DNA of 64,000 nt from Carnegiea gigantea. Its lineage: Eukaryota > Streptophyta > Magnoliopsida > Caryophyllales > Cactaceae. Positions 45,939 through 58,103 of this stretch are shown here, piece by piece; position 1 is the first letter of the stretch; the number at the start of each line of letters is the position of its first letter. The stretch is taken from the NCBI GenBank assembly GCA_029747015.1, contig JAKOGI010002238.1, positions 60,001 to 124,000 on the forward strand. The letters run 5' to 3'. The position numbers were made by a program, and so were the translations under genes. The notes below the pieces were generated by a model that saw nothing but the letters and a program-made list of their open reading frames with translations, was not told where the DNA came from and searched no databases.

Positions 45939-47424
45939 GTTGGGATTTGTCCCAAATTCCTTTGCCGGTTTTGGAAATAAATAAAGTTATTTCCTTTTGT
46001 GAGATTATTTCTTGGCATCCAAGATCATGTTGTGTATTTGAGATCTTCTATATTATGAAAATTATATTATTTCCATACTTTGGGTTGAAGATTTTTCCTT
46101 TTTTGGAAAGTTGATGGTTGGTGGCCAAGACATATGTTTGCGGCTAGGATTGAACCCTTGGAACCTGTGGGGCTTCCCTATAAATACTAGGTTGTTTAAC
46201 CTTGTTTGATGCGGTGCAACTTGGGAGTGCCTGTGGGCAATTCCCTTTTCTATTGCACTTTTTGTTGGGAGTTAGTATTGAGAGATTTTCGTTGTAATTG
46301 ATCTCTTTCTTGGGTGTTTGAGATCTGTGTCTCTCTTGTTGTTGATCTCTGTATTGGGAATGAGATCGTTCTATACTAACTCATATGATAGTGGATTTTG
46401 TGTCGGTGTTGCCGCCCGTGGTTTCTCCCGTTTTGGGTTTCCACGTAAATCTTGTGTGTCGCTGTTTTGTTCCTGTTATTCTGGTTTGAATTTCTGAATA
46501 TCTGTTTTATCCTATCGCTTTCGCTATTATTACCGCTCTAATTTCCTAACAAGTGGTATCAGAGCTTTGGTTATAGGATGTCTTCTATCATGAGGGTAGA
46601 TATTCAGAAATTCGATGGGAAGATTAGTTTTAATCTCTGGAAGGTGCAGATGAGAGCAGTTCTCATTCAGCACGGGTTGTGGAAGGTTCTGAAGGGACCT
46701 CACGTAAACCCCGAGAAGATAACTGACGAACAATGGGCAGCAGACCAAAAGAAGAGGCGTGGATCGTTGACGGATGAGGAATTTGGTCCAAGGTGGAGTT
46801 TGTTGGGATTTGTCCTAAATTCCTTTGCCAGTTTTGGAAATAAATAAAGTTATTTCCTTTTGTGAGATTATTTCTTGGCATCCAAGATCATGTTGTGTGT
46901 TTGAGATCTTCTGTATATGGAAATTATATATTTCCCTTACTTGGGTTTGAAGATTTTCCTTTTTTTTCGAACAGTTGATGTTGGTGGCCAAGACCCTATG
47001 TTTGCGTCTAGGATTGAACCTTGGTACCTGTGGGCCTTCCCCTATAAATACTAGTTTATTTTAAAACCTTGTTTGAATGCGGTGCACTTGGGAGTTGCCT
47101 TGTGGGGCAATCTCCCTTTTCTATTCCACATTGAGAGTTAGAGTTAGTATTGAGAGATTTTCGTTGTAATTGATCTCTTTCTTGGGTGTTTGAGATCTGT
47201 GTCTCTCTTATTGTTGATCTCTGTATTGGGAATGAGATCGTTCTGTACTAACTCATATGATAGTGGATTTTGTGTCGGTGCTGCCGCCCGTGGTTTTCTC
47301 CCGTTTTGGGTTTCCACGTAAATCTTGTGTGTCGCTGTTTGGTTCCTGTTATTCTGGTTTGAATTTCTGAATATCTGTTTCATCCTATCGCTTCCGCTAT
47401 TATTACCGCTCTAATTTCCTAACA
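45939..47424 (+). mobile_element. Internally deleted copia element
   Basis: LTRs of 613 bp (45939-46551) and 624 bp (46801-47424) enclose only 249 bp. This interval holds a PBS (TGGTATCAGAGC), the start of gag and a purine tract (CCAAGGTGGAGTT). The 3' third of the LTRs resembles the LTR of the split copia at 43745, so the two are related families. Flanking pentamers differ (TTATT versus CCACC), so there is no target duplication. Confidence 0.88.
46578..46800 (+). pseudogene. Copia gag N-terminal fragment
   Basis: The ATG opens a frame reading MSSIMRVDIQKFDGKISFNL and then WKVQMRAVLIQHGLWKVLKG, the N-terminus of a copia Gag. After about 74 codons it runs into the purine tract and 3' LTR. No protease, integrase or RT remains. 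Confidence 0.85.
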
Positions 47425-47640
47425 CCACCTATTCTCTCTGTATGAATCATTTGAAAAAGAAGATTTTCATTATATTTCACAGAAATTCAGGAGTGAAAGA
47501 AATTCCACACATTGGATCCTTCCTACACATACAAATTACTACATTCCTACTTGAGGAACCAAACTTGTTTCCTCTTGTAGAGAACAGAGGAAAATTTAAA
47601 AGAAAAAAAGGGGGCGCCTAGGCACCAACTGGTCCTAAAA
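47425..47640 (-). other. Probable 3' untranslated region of the LRR kinase gene
   Basis: 216 bp between the copia LTR and the stop codon at 47641. No coding sequence. I infer the 3' UTR only from position. Confidence 0.4.
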
Positions 47641-50600
47641 TCATGGAGATCTGTAGCAACTAGTACAATTACTCAGATCTAAAACAATTTCATCTATCGA
47701 AGGTCGTTCTGTGGGAGATTCATGTGTACAATTTAACGCGATCTTAGCTAATTTAGCTGCCTCATACTCCGAGAACATTCCATGAAGATTTTGGTCGATA
47801 AATTCTTGTGGTCGCGATGATTCAGCAGCAACCCTGATGGAGTTGGTGATTTTTGTCCTACCTGATATGACTTGGAAAAGAAGCATGCCAAATGCATAGA
47901 TATCGCTCTTCTCAGTGAGCCGGCCTGTTGTAGCGTACTCAGGAGCCAAGTATCCCATTGCTGCACTCGCCTTGAGTGCTGAGAATACCATGTCATTTGT
48001 GAGAAGCTTGTGTAGGCCAGAGTCTGAGATCAAGGGGTTCAATCGTTGGTCGATGAGGACTTTTTCAGCTGATATGTTCTGGTGCACCAGAGTTGGTTTG
48101 TTCACTTTATTGCTGTGTAGATATTGTATTCCTGCATATAGAAAACATACCCAAAATTTTTAAACTAAAGATAGCATGGTGTTGTAACGTATTGACATAA
48201 TTTCATGCCTCAAAATGCTATATGAGGTTGAGACAAGGGAGAACTGACCTTTGGCAATGCCATAGATGATTCGAACACGAGTAGACCACTCAAGAACATT
48301 GGCATCTCCATCTTTTAGGTCAAGATACCTCAGCAAATTCCCATTGGGAAGAAAATCATAGATCAAAAAACATTCACCCCTTCCCTTTGAACAACAAATG
48401 CCTCTCAGTCTAACCAAATTTTCATGCCTCAAAGAGGTCAAAATATTCAATCCCTTGAGAAACTCAGCCTCTTCAACCTTGCAGCTGCTCTTACTGACTC
48501 TCTTGATAGCAACCATTGATCCGTCTCTTAGAACTCCTCGATACACAGCCGAGAACCCACTCTTACCCAACAAGTTCCCTGGTGAGAAGTACTGAGTTGC
48601 ACACTCGACTTCCTCTAGATTGAACTTGAACCCTTGGATCACTTCACTTGTCAACCCACCTAGACCCTGACCATCTGACAATGGATCCCACCCATTGGGG
48701 TACTCGAGACTAATCAAAGGGGATCCATTTTTCCTGCAGAACTCCTTAGGCTGGTCAGTACTAAGACGAGTGTCAGATAACTCTGAAGAGCTCCCATGTT
48801 TCTGCTTGGCGCGTCTGTGCTTAGTGATGATGAAGACACCTATGAATGACAAAGCAAGGGTTGCAACCACAACGCCTACAACAACAGAAGAATGTGATCT
48901 TCTTTTAGGGGGTTTTGAGCATTGGGTTTGGTTGCAATTAGGCTGAACATTTGCAGTTTCCGGGATATTTGTTTTCGGGATCCCATAATTTATAGGTCTT
49001 CCTGCATAAGGTTCAGGCCTGATTTCATCAGGGTTACCAGAATCAGAGCAAACCTTCAAAGCATGAAAACCTACTCCACATAACTCGGGATTGTTTGCAT
49101 ACTGAAACCCTTCCTTCAATCTCTGTAGAGCTGCAAAAATCAGTTGCACAATAACAAATAAAGTCACATTGGGAAATAACTTATTATCGAAAAATAAATA
49201 AATACTGCAAGCTTCAGAAGTTATGGTAGTGGTCCTCCTTACATTTTGATCAGTATAAAGTACCATTAGGCATGTGCAATAAGCTTAATTTCATCTATTT
49301 GAGCCAAAACATGGAATGCTTTTCAAATATCTATATTTTTAAAGAAGGATGGGCGTAAATTGGGCACTTTCCTAGAATAACACCTTATAGATCACTTTGT
49401 TGACTGAAGTTAGACATGGCAAAACTGACTCGCATACCATAACAACCCCTCCCCAAGCTAAACCTAGGCTCGAAATAAAACAGACCATTTTTACATTAAC
49501 CTTAATTAATCGAACCCGGACCAATATAGGAACTGAACAACCCATATAAGACTGATAATAAAACCGAATAAGACCGGACCTGAAACTTGATCCATATGAA
49601 CTCACCTGAGGGAACATTGCCAGAAAGAGTGTTGTTTCGAATATCTAGAGATTGAAGCAAAGGAGCTTCAGCAATTGGTGTCGGGATCGAACCAAAGAGG
49701 TGATTGAAGCTCAAATCCAACCTCATGAGGGTTCCTATATCCCCTAAACTAGCAGGGATTGCACCTGTTAACTGATTAGACTGCAGGGCAAGAACAGTGA
49801 GCCTCTTCAAAGATCCCAACTGGTTGGGTATGCTTCCATTTAGCTGGTTATAACACAGCTGCAGAACTGCAAAAATAAAACAAAAATCAAAACTTTGATA
49901 GATACCCAGAAATTAAAACCCTTGAAAATCACAGAAATCTATCATTCTGAAGATACCCATATTCAGCAAAAAGAACAAAAAATCCACATTTTGAAACCCT
50001 CATTGTACAACTTCCTATGTATTATCTACTCATAAACATGCAAGTTTCAAAATTTTTAAAGTAATAGACTACAAAACACCAACTTTGATATAATAAACAG
50101 AATGAAAAAGACAGAACCCAGTTTCAAAATGGCATATAGTAAGCACCTGTTACATCAAATTCTTACCCAATTTTCAAGTTTCCCAACTAAATTAGACCCC
50201 TTAAACAAAACTATCTCAAATCATACAAAACAAAGATCAAATCTTTACCCAAAAATAAACTCAAAAACACAAAACAAAGAAACCCAAGTACTACAAACCT
50301 TGAAGGTTTTCCATGTTGCCAATCTCAGGGGGAATACTCCCAGAAAGATTGTTGACATTGAGATAAAGATCAACAAGATGAGTTAGAGATGCAATCTCCT
50401 TAGGAATCCCACCAACAAGAGAGTTATAATGCAAGTACAACCCAGTCAAATGCTTGAGAGCAGAAATTGCAGGGGATAAATGACCATTTAGCCCTTTCCC
50501 TTGCAATGAAATGTTGGTCACTTGACCCATTGCATTACAACCCACACCTTCAAATGTCCCATCACATAGATTACCATCAAATGTCCATGAAGTTAAGTAC

Positions 50601-50728
50601 TTGTTTGAGGGGTCCAGTGAGGATTTCAGCTCAACAAGAGATTCAAGTTCTGGGTTTGTAATAGAATCAGCAGAGAAGATGAAAATGCTGATTAGGAGAG
50701 CAAAATTGAGGAGAAAATTGAAGAACAT
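47641..50728 (-). CDS. LRR receptor-like kinase, subfamily IV-like, four exons
   Basis: Exons are 50728-50299, 49866-49606, 49130-48249 and 48131-47641, all with GT-AG borders. Lengths 430+261+882+491 give exactly 688 codons, and the frame is open throughout. The protein has a signal peptide (MFFNFLLNFALLISIFIF), an LRR N-terminal cap (SWTFDGNLCDGTFEGVGC), about five LRRs, and one membrane span (SSVVVGVVVATLALSFIGVF) before basic residues. The cytoplasmic kinase domain has a normal glycine loop and lysine (GKSGFSAVYRG, VAIKRV). The catalytic loop, however, reads VHQNISAEKVLID instead of HRD, and the metal-binding DFG reads DSG, so activity is doubtful. From memory this matches the At5g51560-like group of plasma-membrane LRR-RLKs. 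Its ligand is unknown. Confidence 0.9.
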
Positions 50729-50939
50729 GGTGGGTTTGTTTGATTTTCCTTTTTTTTTGCGTGGGTTTTCTCTGTTTTTCTCACTGGATAATCTCTGTGC
50801 TTCCTTCTTTCTATTCTATGCTTACTGTTTGTAACTTTGTTTGTGGGTGTTGGGCATCTGGGATTTTTTCCTTGGTTTGTGGGTTTTTCAAAACTTTCTT
50901 GGGCTTAGGAAGTGAAGAACACAAAGACCAAGAGAGGCA

Positions 50940-50976
50940 AATTTAATGGTTGTTTCTCACTCTCTCTCTCTCTGAC
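50940..50976 (-). promoter_or_regulatory. (GA)n tract upstream of the LRR kinase start codon
   Basis: In the gene's sense this is GAGAGAGAGA about 230 bp before the ATG, in the likely 5' UTR or core promoter. GA repeats there are common in plant genes and can bind GAGA-binding (BBR/BPC) proteins. Regulation is inferred only. Confidence 0.4.
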
Positions 50977-51131
50977 TGTGCTGTGGAGGCCAATGGAAGG
51001 GTTTGTTTGGAATGAAAATGGGTGCAGTGGAACAGTGAAAAGAGTGAAAGCAACTATACAGTAAGCTATTTCTTTGTGTATGCGGAACCGACAAACAGAA
51101 AGGTGGCCAGTAAGAGACAGACAGTTGGTAA

Positions 51132-51304
51132 TCTCTTCTTTTTTTTTTTTTTTTTTAAGTATTAGATCTTTTATTTTATTAGAATCGAGTTACTATTAGC
51201 CAGTAAGAGTTAGAAGTCTTCTATGATTTCATTTACAAGAATCGAACCTAAGACCTTACGTAAGGGGAATAATAATCAAACCACTTAAACCAATTTGTAT
51301 TGAT
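51132..51304 (-). mobile_element. tRNA-derived SINE
   Basis: On the minus strand it shows a Pol III A-box-like TTGGTTTAAGTGG (about 51281-51293), a B-box-like AGGTTCGATTC (about 51239-51249) and a 3' A-rich tail (51139-51156). Flanks AGTTGGTAA (51123) and AGTTGCTAA (51305) look like an imperfect target duplication. Confidence 0.7.
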
Positions 51305-51313
51305 AGTTGCTAA

Positions 51314-52992
51314 GCATTTAAAACCTTGCGGACTTTGCTGTAGAATGAACAAGGGTGCCAATATTGTCAATATATGTATTGCCACGACACATCTTTTAGG
51401 TGTCTTATTTTAGTCTAAGTTAACATATTATATTGTTAAACAAAATTTTTAGTAGTTATAATTAGTTGACAATTGTAAACTTTTAGTATTTGTCGTCTAC
51501 GCCAGCGAATACAAATAACACCCTAATCAACTCTATCCGCAAAGATGTATGATACACATAACTTCATAATTGTGAAAAATTATAACTAAAAATGTAATTT
51601 TACATAATTCATACGTATTAATACCCTTCGAGTTTTCACTATGCAATTGTGCCATTTTTCTCAATTTACTTCATGATAATATATTTTTTAAGACAAAAGA
51701 ACACACATAAGGAGTGTCTGGAATCAAGATATGTATCATTTTGCAAATGAGCAGTACCCATATTCTTTAGCTAATTTTTCTTTTTTTTCCTATGATTTTT
51801 TAGTTCGTCAAAGACATAAATCTTGTTTGTGTAATTAAATGACTCAGCACTTGTTATTTAAGTAAGTTCTCGACCTTGGTTTTGTAATATGAAAAAAACA
51901 AATAAATGAGTCAAAATCAAACTTGGAAAATAATATATTTGCTTTTTTTTTCCATGGGAGATTGAAAGGTTAACGTACGCATGTCTCAAACTTAAATATT
52001 TGATAACAACTTGTCAACGTTTAAAAATATTACTAATATGTTAAATGACATCAATACGATATATCCACCAATTGAAAACGATAATGTCATGTCACATGAG
52101 TGTCAACTACCTTAGTCATGAAAATAAGTTAGATGTTAATCACTATGATATAAAAACCTAGTAATTGTGGCATAAAGACTGGTGCCACAAATATCACTTG
52201 AAATCGTTAAAACTTGCACTGTAATATTTTTGTCTATTTGAACAATAAAGGATATTACACTATGTAATTTAAATTTATTTCATACATACTAGTGTAACAC
52301 AAAGAATTCCTACAAAATTCGCTTAAATTTTTTCTCATATTCTCTAATCCCCATTTGTCATATGTTAAATCAAACATAAATTCATATCATCTACTTTAAA
52401 TCTTTTATAGTTACATCACTTTTACGATTAAATGATCTAATTAAATTTCATCATTAGCATCATAATTTAATTTACTTTCAGTACATAGTATACATTTATA
52501 TAATGCAATTGCATAAATTTAATTGTTAATACTAGGACTAGGACATGAGACATTGAGATTTTCAAATTTTGAAAACATATAAGACACTAAAATTCCAATG
52601 ATGATATCATAAATATAAGGACAATTTGGTCCATATTAGGGAAGAGAGGGCCTTGACATAGTAGGTACCACAAGATGCTTAACACAAAGTGCCAAATAGA
52701 CACATATGTAGGCATATGGTTCCATAAATAACATGTTTCCCAATGATTTGAACCTTTTTTTGTTTGTTCCTGGTTTCAACATGTTGGGGTTTGAGGGGAA
52801 GTAGACTCCACCTTGGTATCTATATTTGTGGAAATTAGAAATAATGTATGCTATTATTTGCCTTTATAAGTATTTTGATAAATAAAAAAAATCCTATCAC
52901 TTACATTACATATCCAATAAAAAGAAGCATGACATAGAAATCAATCAAAAACAAAATGTTGTGTAGGTTATTAGGTTTCTATCTTACCAGAT
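51314..52992. other. AT-rich intergenic DNA
   Basis: No coding sequence, RNA gene or transposon end recognised. Confidence 0.5.
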
Positions 52993-52995
52993 TAA

Positions 52996-53400
52996 GACTC
53001 CGTTTGGATTTTGAAAAATTTGGTTGGAAAAAAAGAAATTTTGGAAAGATAATTTTTTAATTGTGTTTGATTTAGAGAAAATCAAAAGAAAAAAAATATA
53101 GAGAAAAATTAGGTGAAAAATTGTTAGACACAAGTGATAAAATTTTCCTCATAAAATTGTGAGGAAAGTTTGGGAAAATTTTGCAAAGAATTTTCAACCT
53201 CCTCCAACCTCGTATTGCTCCGATGATATCAGTATGATTCAAATAATTCATCAATATTCAAATTTCTTATCCAAATTATTGTATTTTTTCTCAATCCAAA
53301 CAAGAGAAAAAAAAACTCACTTTCTCCCTAGTTTTTTTCCTTCATAATTTTTTTCTTCAACTTTTCTTTTCACCAAATTTTCTAAAAACCAAATGGAGCC
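52996..53400. mobile_element. Tourist/Harbinger-like MITE
   Basis: 405 bp with terminal inverted repeats GACTCCGTTTGG and GGCTCCATTTGG (read inward), extending imperfectly for some 45 bp. TAA target duplications lie at 52993-52995 and 53401-53403. Non-coding, and able to fold into a long hairpin. Confidence 0.75.
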
Positions 53401-53430
53401 TAAGTATTTGTTGAATAATAATATGATACG

Positions 53431-53437
<7 letters not shown>

Positions 53438-53480
<43 letters not shown>
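53438..53480. repeat. (TA)n microsatellite
   Basis: An uninterrupted TA run of about 43 bp just outside the MITE. Confidence 0.9.
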
Positions 53481-53482
<2 letters not shown>

Positions 53483-53913
53483 TAAGGTCTAAATTTTAGT
53501 AGAGTTTTTTTTATCTAAAAGAAAAGAAAAAAAGGTATCATAACGGTATAACATAGATTCTTGTAACTTGTAGTCCACTGGGTTTAGGTATACGGACTAA
53601 TCATCTCCTCAACCCCCTCCCTCAAAAAAAAAAAAGAAAAAGAAAAAGAAATATCCTCATATCCACATTTCTGCAATCACGTTCAGCAGTCCAGCTTATT
53701 GCCATGAACTTTGCCACATGATTGGCCATTAAAATTTTCTGATGTACGTCCACCATTAAATAATGCCTACGTGGAATTTTTGTATTTGAATGCCAAAAAC
53801 AATATTATTGCCCAAATACATTTATGTATGCAGACTGCTATTGAACCTTACGCTTCAGTATTTTAACTTTTTTATCAATAAAATTTTAATTTAACAGTTA
53901 ATATTGAGGTCCT

Positions 53914-54080
53914 TTTTTCCCCCCTTAAATCATCCATTTCATCGAAATTGAATTACTGCTGATCCAATAAGGGATAGAGTTCTCCCATAACAAATTTTCT
54001 CTATTCACATGACTTGAACTTGAGACGTTGCTTGAGGAAAACGAGTGTCAAACCACTTGAACCAACCTATATTGGTTAAG
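53914..54080 (-). mobile_element. tRNA-derived SINE with perfect target duplication
   Basis: 167 bp flanked by the perfect 11-bp repeat ATTGAGGTCCT (53903-53913 and 54081-54091). Minus strand: A-box-like TTGGTTCAAGTGG (about 54050-54062), B-box-like AAGTTCAAGTC (about 54012-54022), and a short A tail next to the left repeat. Structure and duplication size fit a Pol III-transcribed SINE moved by LINE machinery. Confidence 0.82.
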
Positions 54081-54091
54081 ATTGAGGTCCT

Positions 54092-55012
54092 GAGTATATG
54101 AAATTTATATATTGTAATTTTATTGTATTACTATATGTGATTCATATGGATTTAAAACAATTATTGCAGCCTTCTTATTTTGGGGGGGGGGGGAGCAACT
54201 TGACCCTTTTTTATAAGTGGCTAGTTACACTAGACATGTAAGAAAGTAACAATTGGTGATTAAGAGAGCGTTTGGTTGGCTAAGTTTAGCCTTTTTATTT
54301 CTTCCTCTATTTTGTAATTTTCTATTTTTTATATCTCATTCCTTTTATTGTCACTCACTGACGATAATATAAATTGAGTTTTTAAAAGAATGACTATTAA
54401 ATTGTTATATTACTTATCATTTAAAAAAAAAAAAAAAAAACCCCGAAGAGCAGGACTGAGAGTACCTGATCCTGACAGTTAAGTACTCAACGGCCGCTGA
54501 ATGCATGCCATTGGCTTAGTGTTGTTGCACACGTTACACCTTGCAATATGCACTCGCAATTTCCCGTTGCCAATCCGGCCCCTTCAAATTCAAAACTCAA
54601 AATCGTTGATATGTTTGAATTTCCTCAATTTTAGTGATAATTGATAAATAAAAAGAAAAACATTCCCTAAATGTTGGAGTTGCTCACAAATTGGTGCTGT
54701 CTAATTCAATAATTAAGTTTTTGAGTATATTAGAAATTTCAATTTACTTTTTGTTTATATTGATTTAATCATAATAAACATCACACCAATTCTTATATAA
54801 GGCAATCTTACGCAAATTTATCATGAGAGCAGATGATATGGAAGCCAGTCAAATTAGAATAATTGATTGTTTGTTGACGTGGCAATCACGTCTTGCAATG
54901 ACCTTGTGAGGCCGTATTAAATAAGACCAATTGCTACAGTATAATATGGGGAAGAGAATATGATCATGGTCGTTGATTTTCGTATGTATTTCATATTTAT
55001 AGCTTGAGGTGG
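54092..55012. other. Intergenic DNA
   Basis: G homopolymer at 54182-54193 and A homopolymer at about 54423-54439. No gene recognised. Confidence 0.5.
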
Positions 55013-55017
55013 GTAAG

Positions 55018-55352
55018 TGTTAGAATGCCTTTAATCTGTTTTCTTTAGCCCCTTTTGTAGACTTAACACGATGGTCTCGCTGACTGGTTAGCGAGTCGAG
55101 TGACGCGCCCTGGTTAGGGGGTTCGGGGGCAACGCCCCCGAAACTGACGGCGTACGTGATGTATGGGTTAGGGTTAACTCTAAAACCTAAACCCTATATA
55201 TGTAATGCGTATCTCTGTATTCCGAAATTATTGGATGAATAAAACTATCCTTCTCTTCTGCTTGTGGATGTAGCTAACACATTGTTAGTGAACCACGTTA
55301 AATTTGTGTGTATTTATGAATTTGTTCATACTTTCTCGCATCCGTTGTAACA
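55018..55352 (+). mobile_element. Solo LTR with two GC hairpins
   Basis: 335 bp from TGTTAGAATGCC to CGTTGTAACA, flanked by GTAAG (55013-55017) and ATAAG (55353-55357), a near-perfect 5-bp duplication. A TATA-like CCTATATATG is near 55192 and AATAAA near 55238. Upstream of the TATA are a 6-bp stem (CTCGCT/AGCGAG, 55077-55096) and a perfect 9-bp stem (TTCGGGGGC/GCCCCCGAA, 55122-55142). No internal region remains, so the element was lost by LTR recombination. Confidence 0.78.
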
Positions 55353-55357
55353 ATAAG

Positions 55358-57102
55358 TAAATCGTTTACTTGGACCAATCCTAAGCTAACTTATGTAAAA
55401 ATTGCATATATATAAGAGATGAGAATTTACGTATCATATTGAACTCTATTCAAAAGTCAAAAATCATCTATGAATTTAAAAAATATGTATTAATGTTGAA
55501 ACTTATAAGATTTAAAAGGCGAGATAAATTCTAAAAAACTTTTTGCCAATTAAACCAAAGACTCTCTCCATGCAGTTTGGGTCATGTTATTTAATCAATA
55601 GCATTCATATTTAAATTTCTAGACTATATTGTTTGAATATTTGGGTAAATAATATAAATAATAGATAAATAAAATATGATATTTTTGAAATTAATATTTC
55701 TGCAGATAGTAATATTTGTAGATGTAAGATTATTTATATCTGAATTTTCTTATATTTCAAAATATGGGACCTGTACTAAGAATTATGGTGGTTGTTAACT
55801 ACAAATTGAAACAAATTTCTTTCTTTCACACACAAAATTTGAGATGCGTTGAGCAAAACTTAAAAAAAATTATTCCATAAAAGGGAAAAAAGTAAACACG
55901 AGCTTTGCCATGCATTATTCACCCAAAAAGAATTTACCGAACCAGCCTGTTTTGCTGCTTTTTAGGCAGTAAGATATTGCTAATTAATTTTACTTATTAC
56001 TATTATTAAGTTATCCACCACAGGACACAGAATGGGGTGAAAGTTCGAATTCCTGGAGTGGAGGCCTTGTGTTCAGTGCAGCTTTTTGCCCCATCGTCAT
56101 TAATTATGCAACGATTTTATCTATTTTGATAAGACTATTTACATTTGAATATTTTAAAATTTCGTAAAAGTGGGACTCATGTAAAATTATTTTTAGCATT
56201 TTTTTTTGAAAGCTCTATAGTAGAATTACGGTATCATAACTTATATAAGCTTGTTTTTAGCATTCTTTTTGAGACAAGGTATTTAATAATTGGTCATAAT
56301 CACTTAAAATGCGCTATTAATTTGCTTACATTTAGACTTGCAAAATTAATATTATGGATAAAAACTTGACATGGAAGCGAACAAGCAACGTAGAGAAACG
56401 GGTAGTAGTAGAATCACAACCAGTAAGTATTAAAGCTAAACAGGAGTAAGACGACTACCCACATGGTTTAGATAACTATTCTTCTTGTTATTTCATCCCA
56501 AGACGAGATTACATATAACTAACTTGTTTTCTTATCATCATATTGTTTTCTTTTGTATACATGATACGCGTAAATATAATTAAGCTAACTAATGACACCC
56601 ACATATTTCACCAGTTTAACCCTTACAATTGAAAGAAGTCCTTAGCTTCATGTAGACGTGGCTTTTTCTTTTTATCAACGTAATTTGGTCATGTGATTGA
56701 ACATTCTCCAAAGTTTTAAATTTTTCAACGTTTTGAATGATTAAAAGAAACAGGTTTACGTCGATCGCTATACAACATATATGCTTTGCTAGTAATTACT
56801 AATTAGCTTAATTAGAAAATAAGGTTTTCCCATCCCCCGGATTCCTCGCTTGATTTTTACCCTATTGACTATGATTTTGGTGCCCCCGTTTCTTTTTTCC
56901 ACCTTGGCTAGAATTATTTAGTTTGAAGTCAATGAAGCGATTATTTGCTTTTTTTGTGGATTTTAGGGTAATCAGAGAATGGAGACAAAGTAGCTGGTAA
57001 TAAAAGATGAAACAAGGAGATAGTCATGTGTTATGTAACTGTTTGGACCTCTTAATAAAATGTGCATGGTTGAACACAACAATTTTATTCTATCAGTAGG
57101 AT
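55358..57102. other. AT-rich intergenic DNA
   Basis: No supported gene. A B-box-like AGTTCGAATTCC at about 56043 lacks a matching A-box and tail. Confidence 0.5.
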
Positions 57103-57492
57103 TGTATAGGAATTGGATCGAAATAATAAAGAATCACAAAATATGATAATAAAAAAAAAATACAAATCAACACTAAGATTTACATAGAAAACTCAATGTG
57201 GAAAAAAAACCACGGATGACGTTGAGCAAAATTCACTATAGAGATGTGAGAGTACAGAATTGATATCAAAACGATGTGCTCTAAGGAGAGATCGATTAGT
57301 GATTACAATTCACTCTAGAATGCTCTCTCACGAGGCTAGAGTAGCGGAACAAGAAAGCTCAACAATTGTGTTTGTGTATTGCTGTGTGTTGATGATGATT
57401 ATGGAGGCTCGAGGCATGCCCTAATAAAGGGATCTAACAGATTGGTACGAGAAAACCTCAGCCGTCATGATATTTGGGCCATGAACCCAACA
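57103..57492 (-). mobile_element. Degenerate copia solo LTR
   Basis: In minus sense it starts TGTTGGGTTCATGGCCC and ends near TTCCTATACA. It shares the segment AAGATTTAC.TGGAAA.CCAATG and the following ACCACGGA block (plus sense) with the copia LTR at 43745-44380, so it belongs to that family. No internal region or clear target duplication. Confidence 0.65.
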
Positions 57493-58095
57493 ATAACTAA
57501 AATAATTGGAAAAAAAAGAATATATCCATAGAATTTAGGAATCTGAATCGTTTTAAGCATACTTTGTAGTTTCACGTAAAATATACTCACATATTCTATT
57601 TTAGTTGAAAAAGAAAAAAAGGATTGTAAGAAAATTAGTTCACCAATTAAAATAAGCTTTTTGCAACCAAAAAAAAAGATTTCATATTTAGACATATCAT
57701 AAAAGTATGAAGTGATAAATTAAACCGTAATTTTAAATAATAATATGAATGTTTGACCAAAGAAAGAAGTACATTTTTTCTTAATGGGAACCAAGTGCTT
57801 TTGATAATTAATTTTTTAGGGGCATAGGATTGGGAGTAGGACTTGGGTGGAGCCAACTTCTATGGTTCACGTGCTCCTTTCAGGTTAGTGTGGCCTACTG
57901 GGCTGGGTGGGCGGCCTTTTTGCAGCTTGCTCAGTTCAAAATATCTGCGTGCAAATTGCAATGCAAAATTCTAATTTTCATTTTCACTAAAGTTTCGTTT
58001 GTTCTCTTTTTCTCTCTCTACCCTTCTTTTTCAAGGAAAGCATTATGCCCTTCAGTCTTCACCAAACATAATATATTAATAATAGCTGTATATCA
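57493..58095. other. Intergenic DNA
   Basis: No gene or repeat recognised. Confidence 0.45.
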
Positions 58096-58103
58096 GTTGA
58101 CTC

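Noticed and set aside
56035..56060. tRNA gene or SINE from an AGTTCGAATTCC box
   Set aside because: No A-box at the right distance, no cloverleaf and no A tail.
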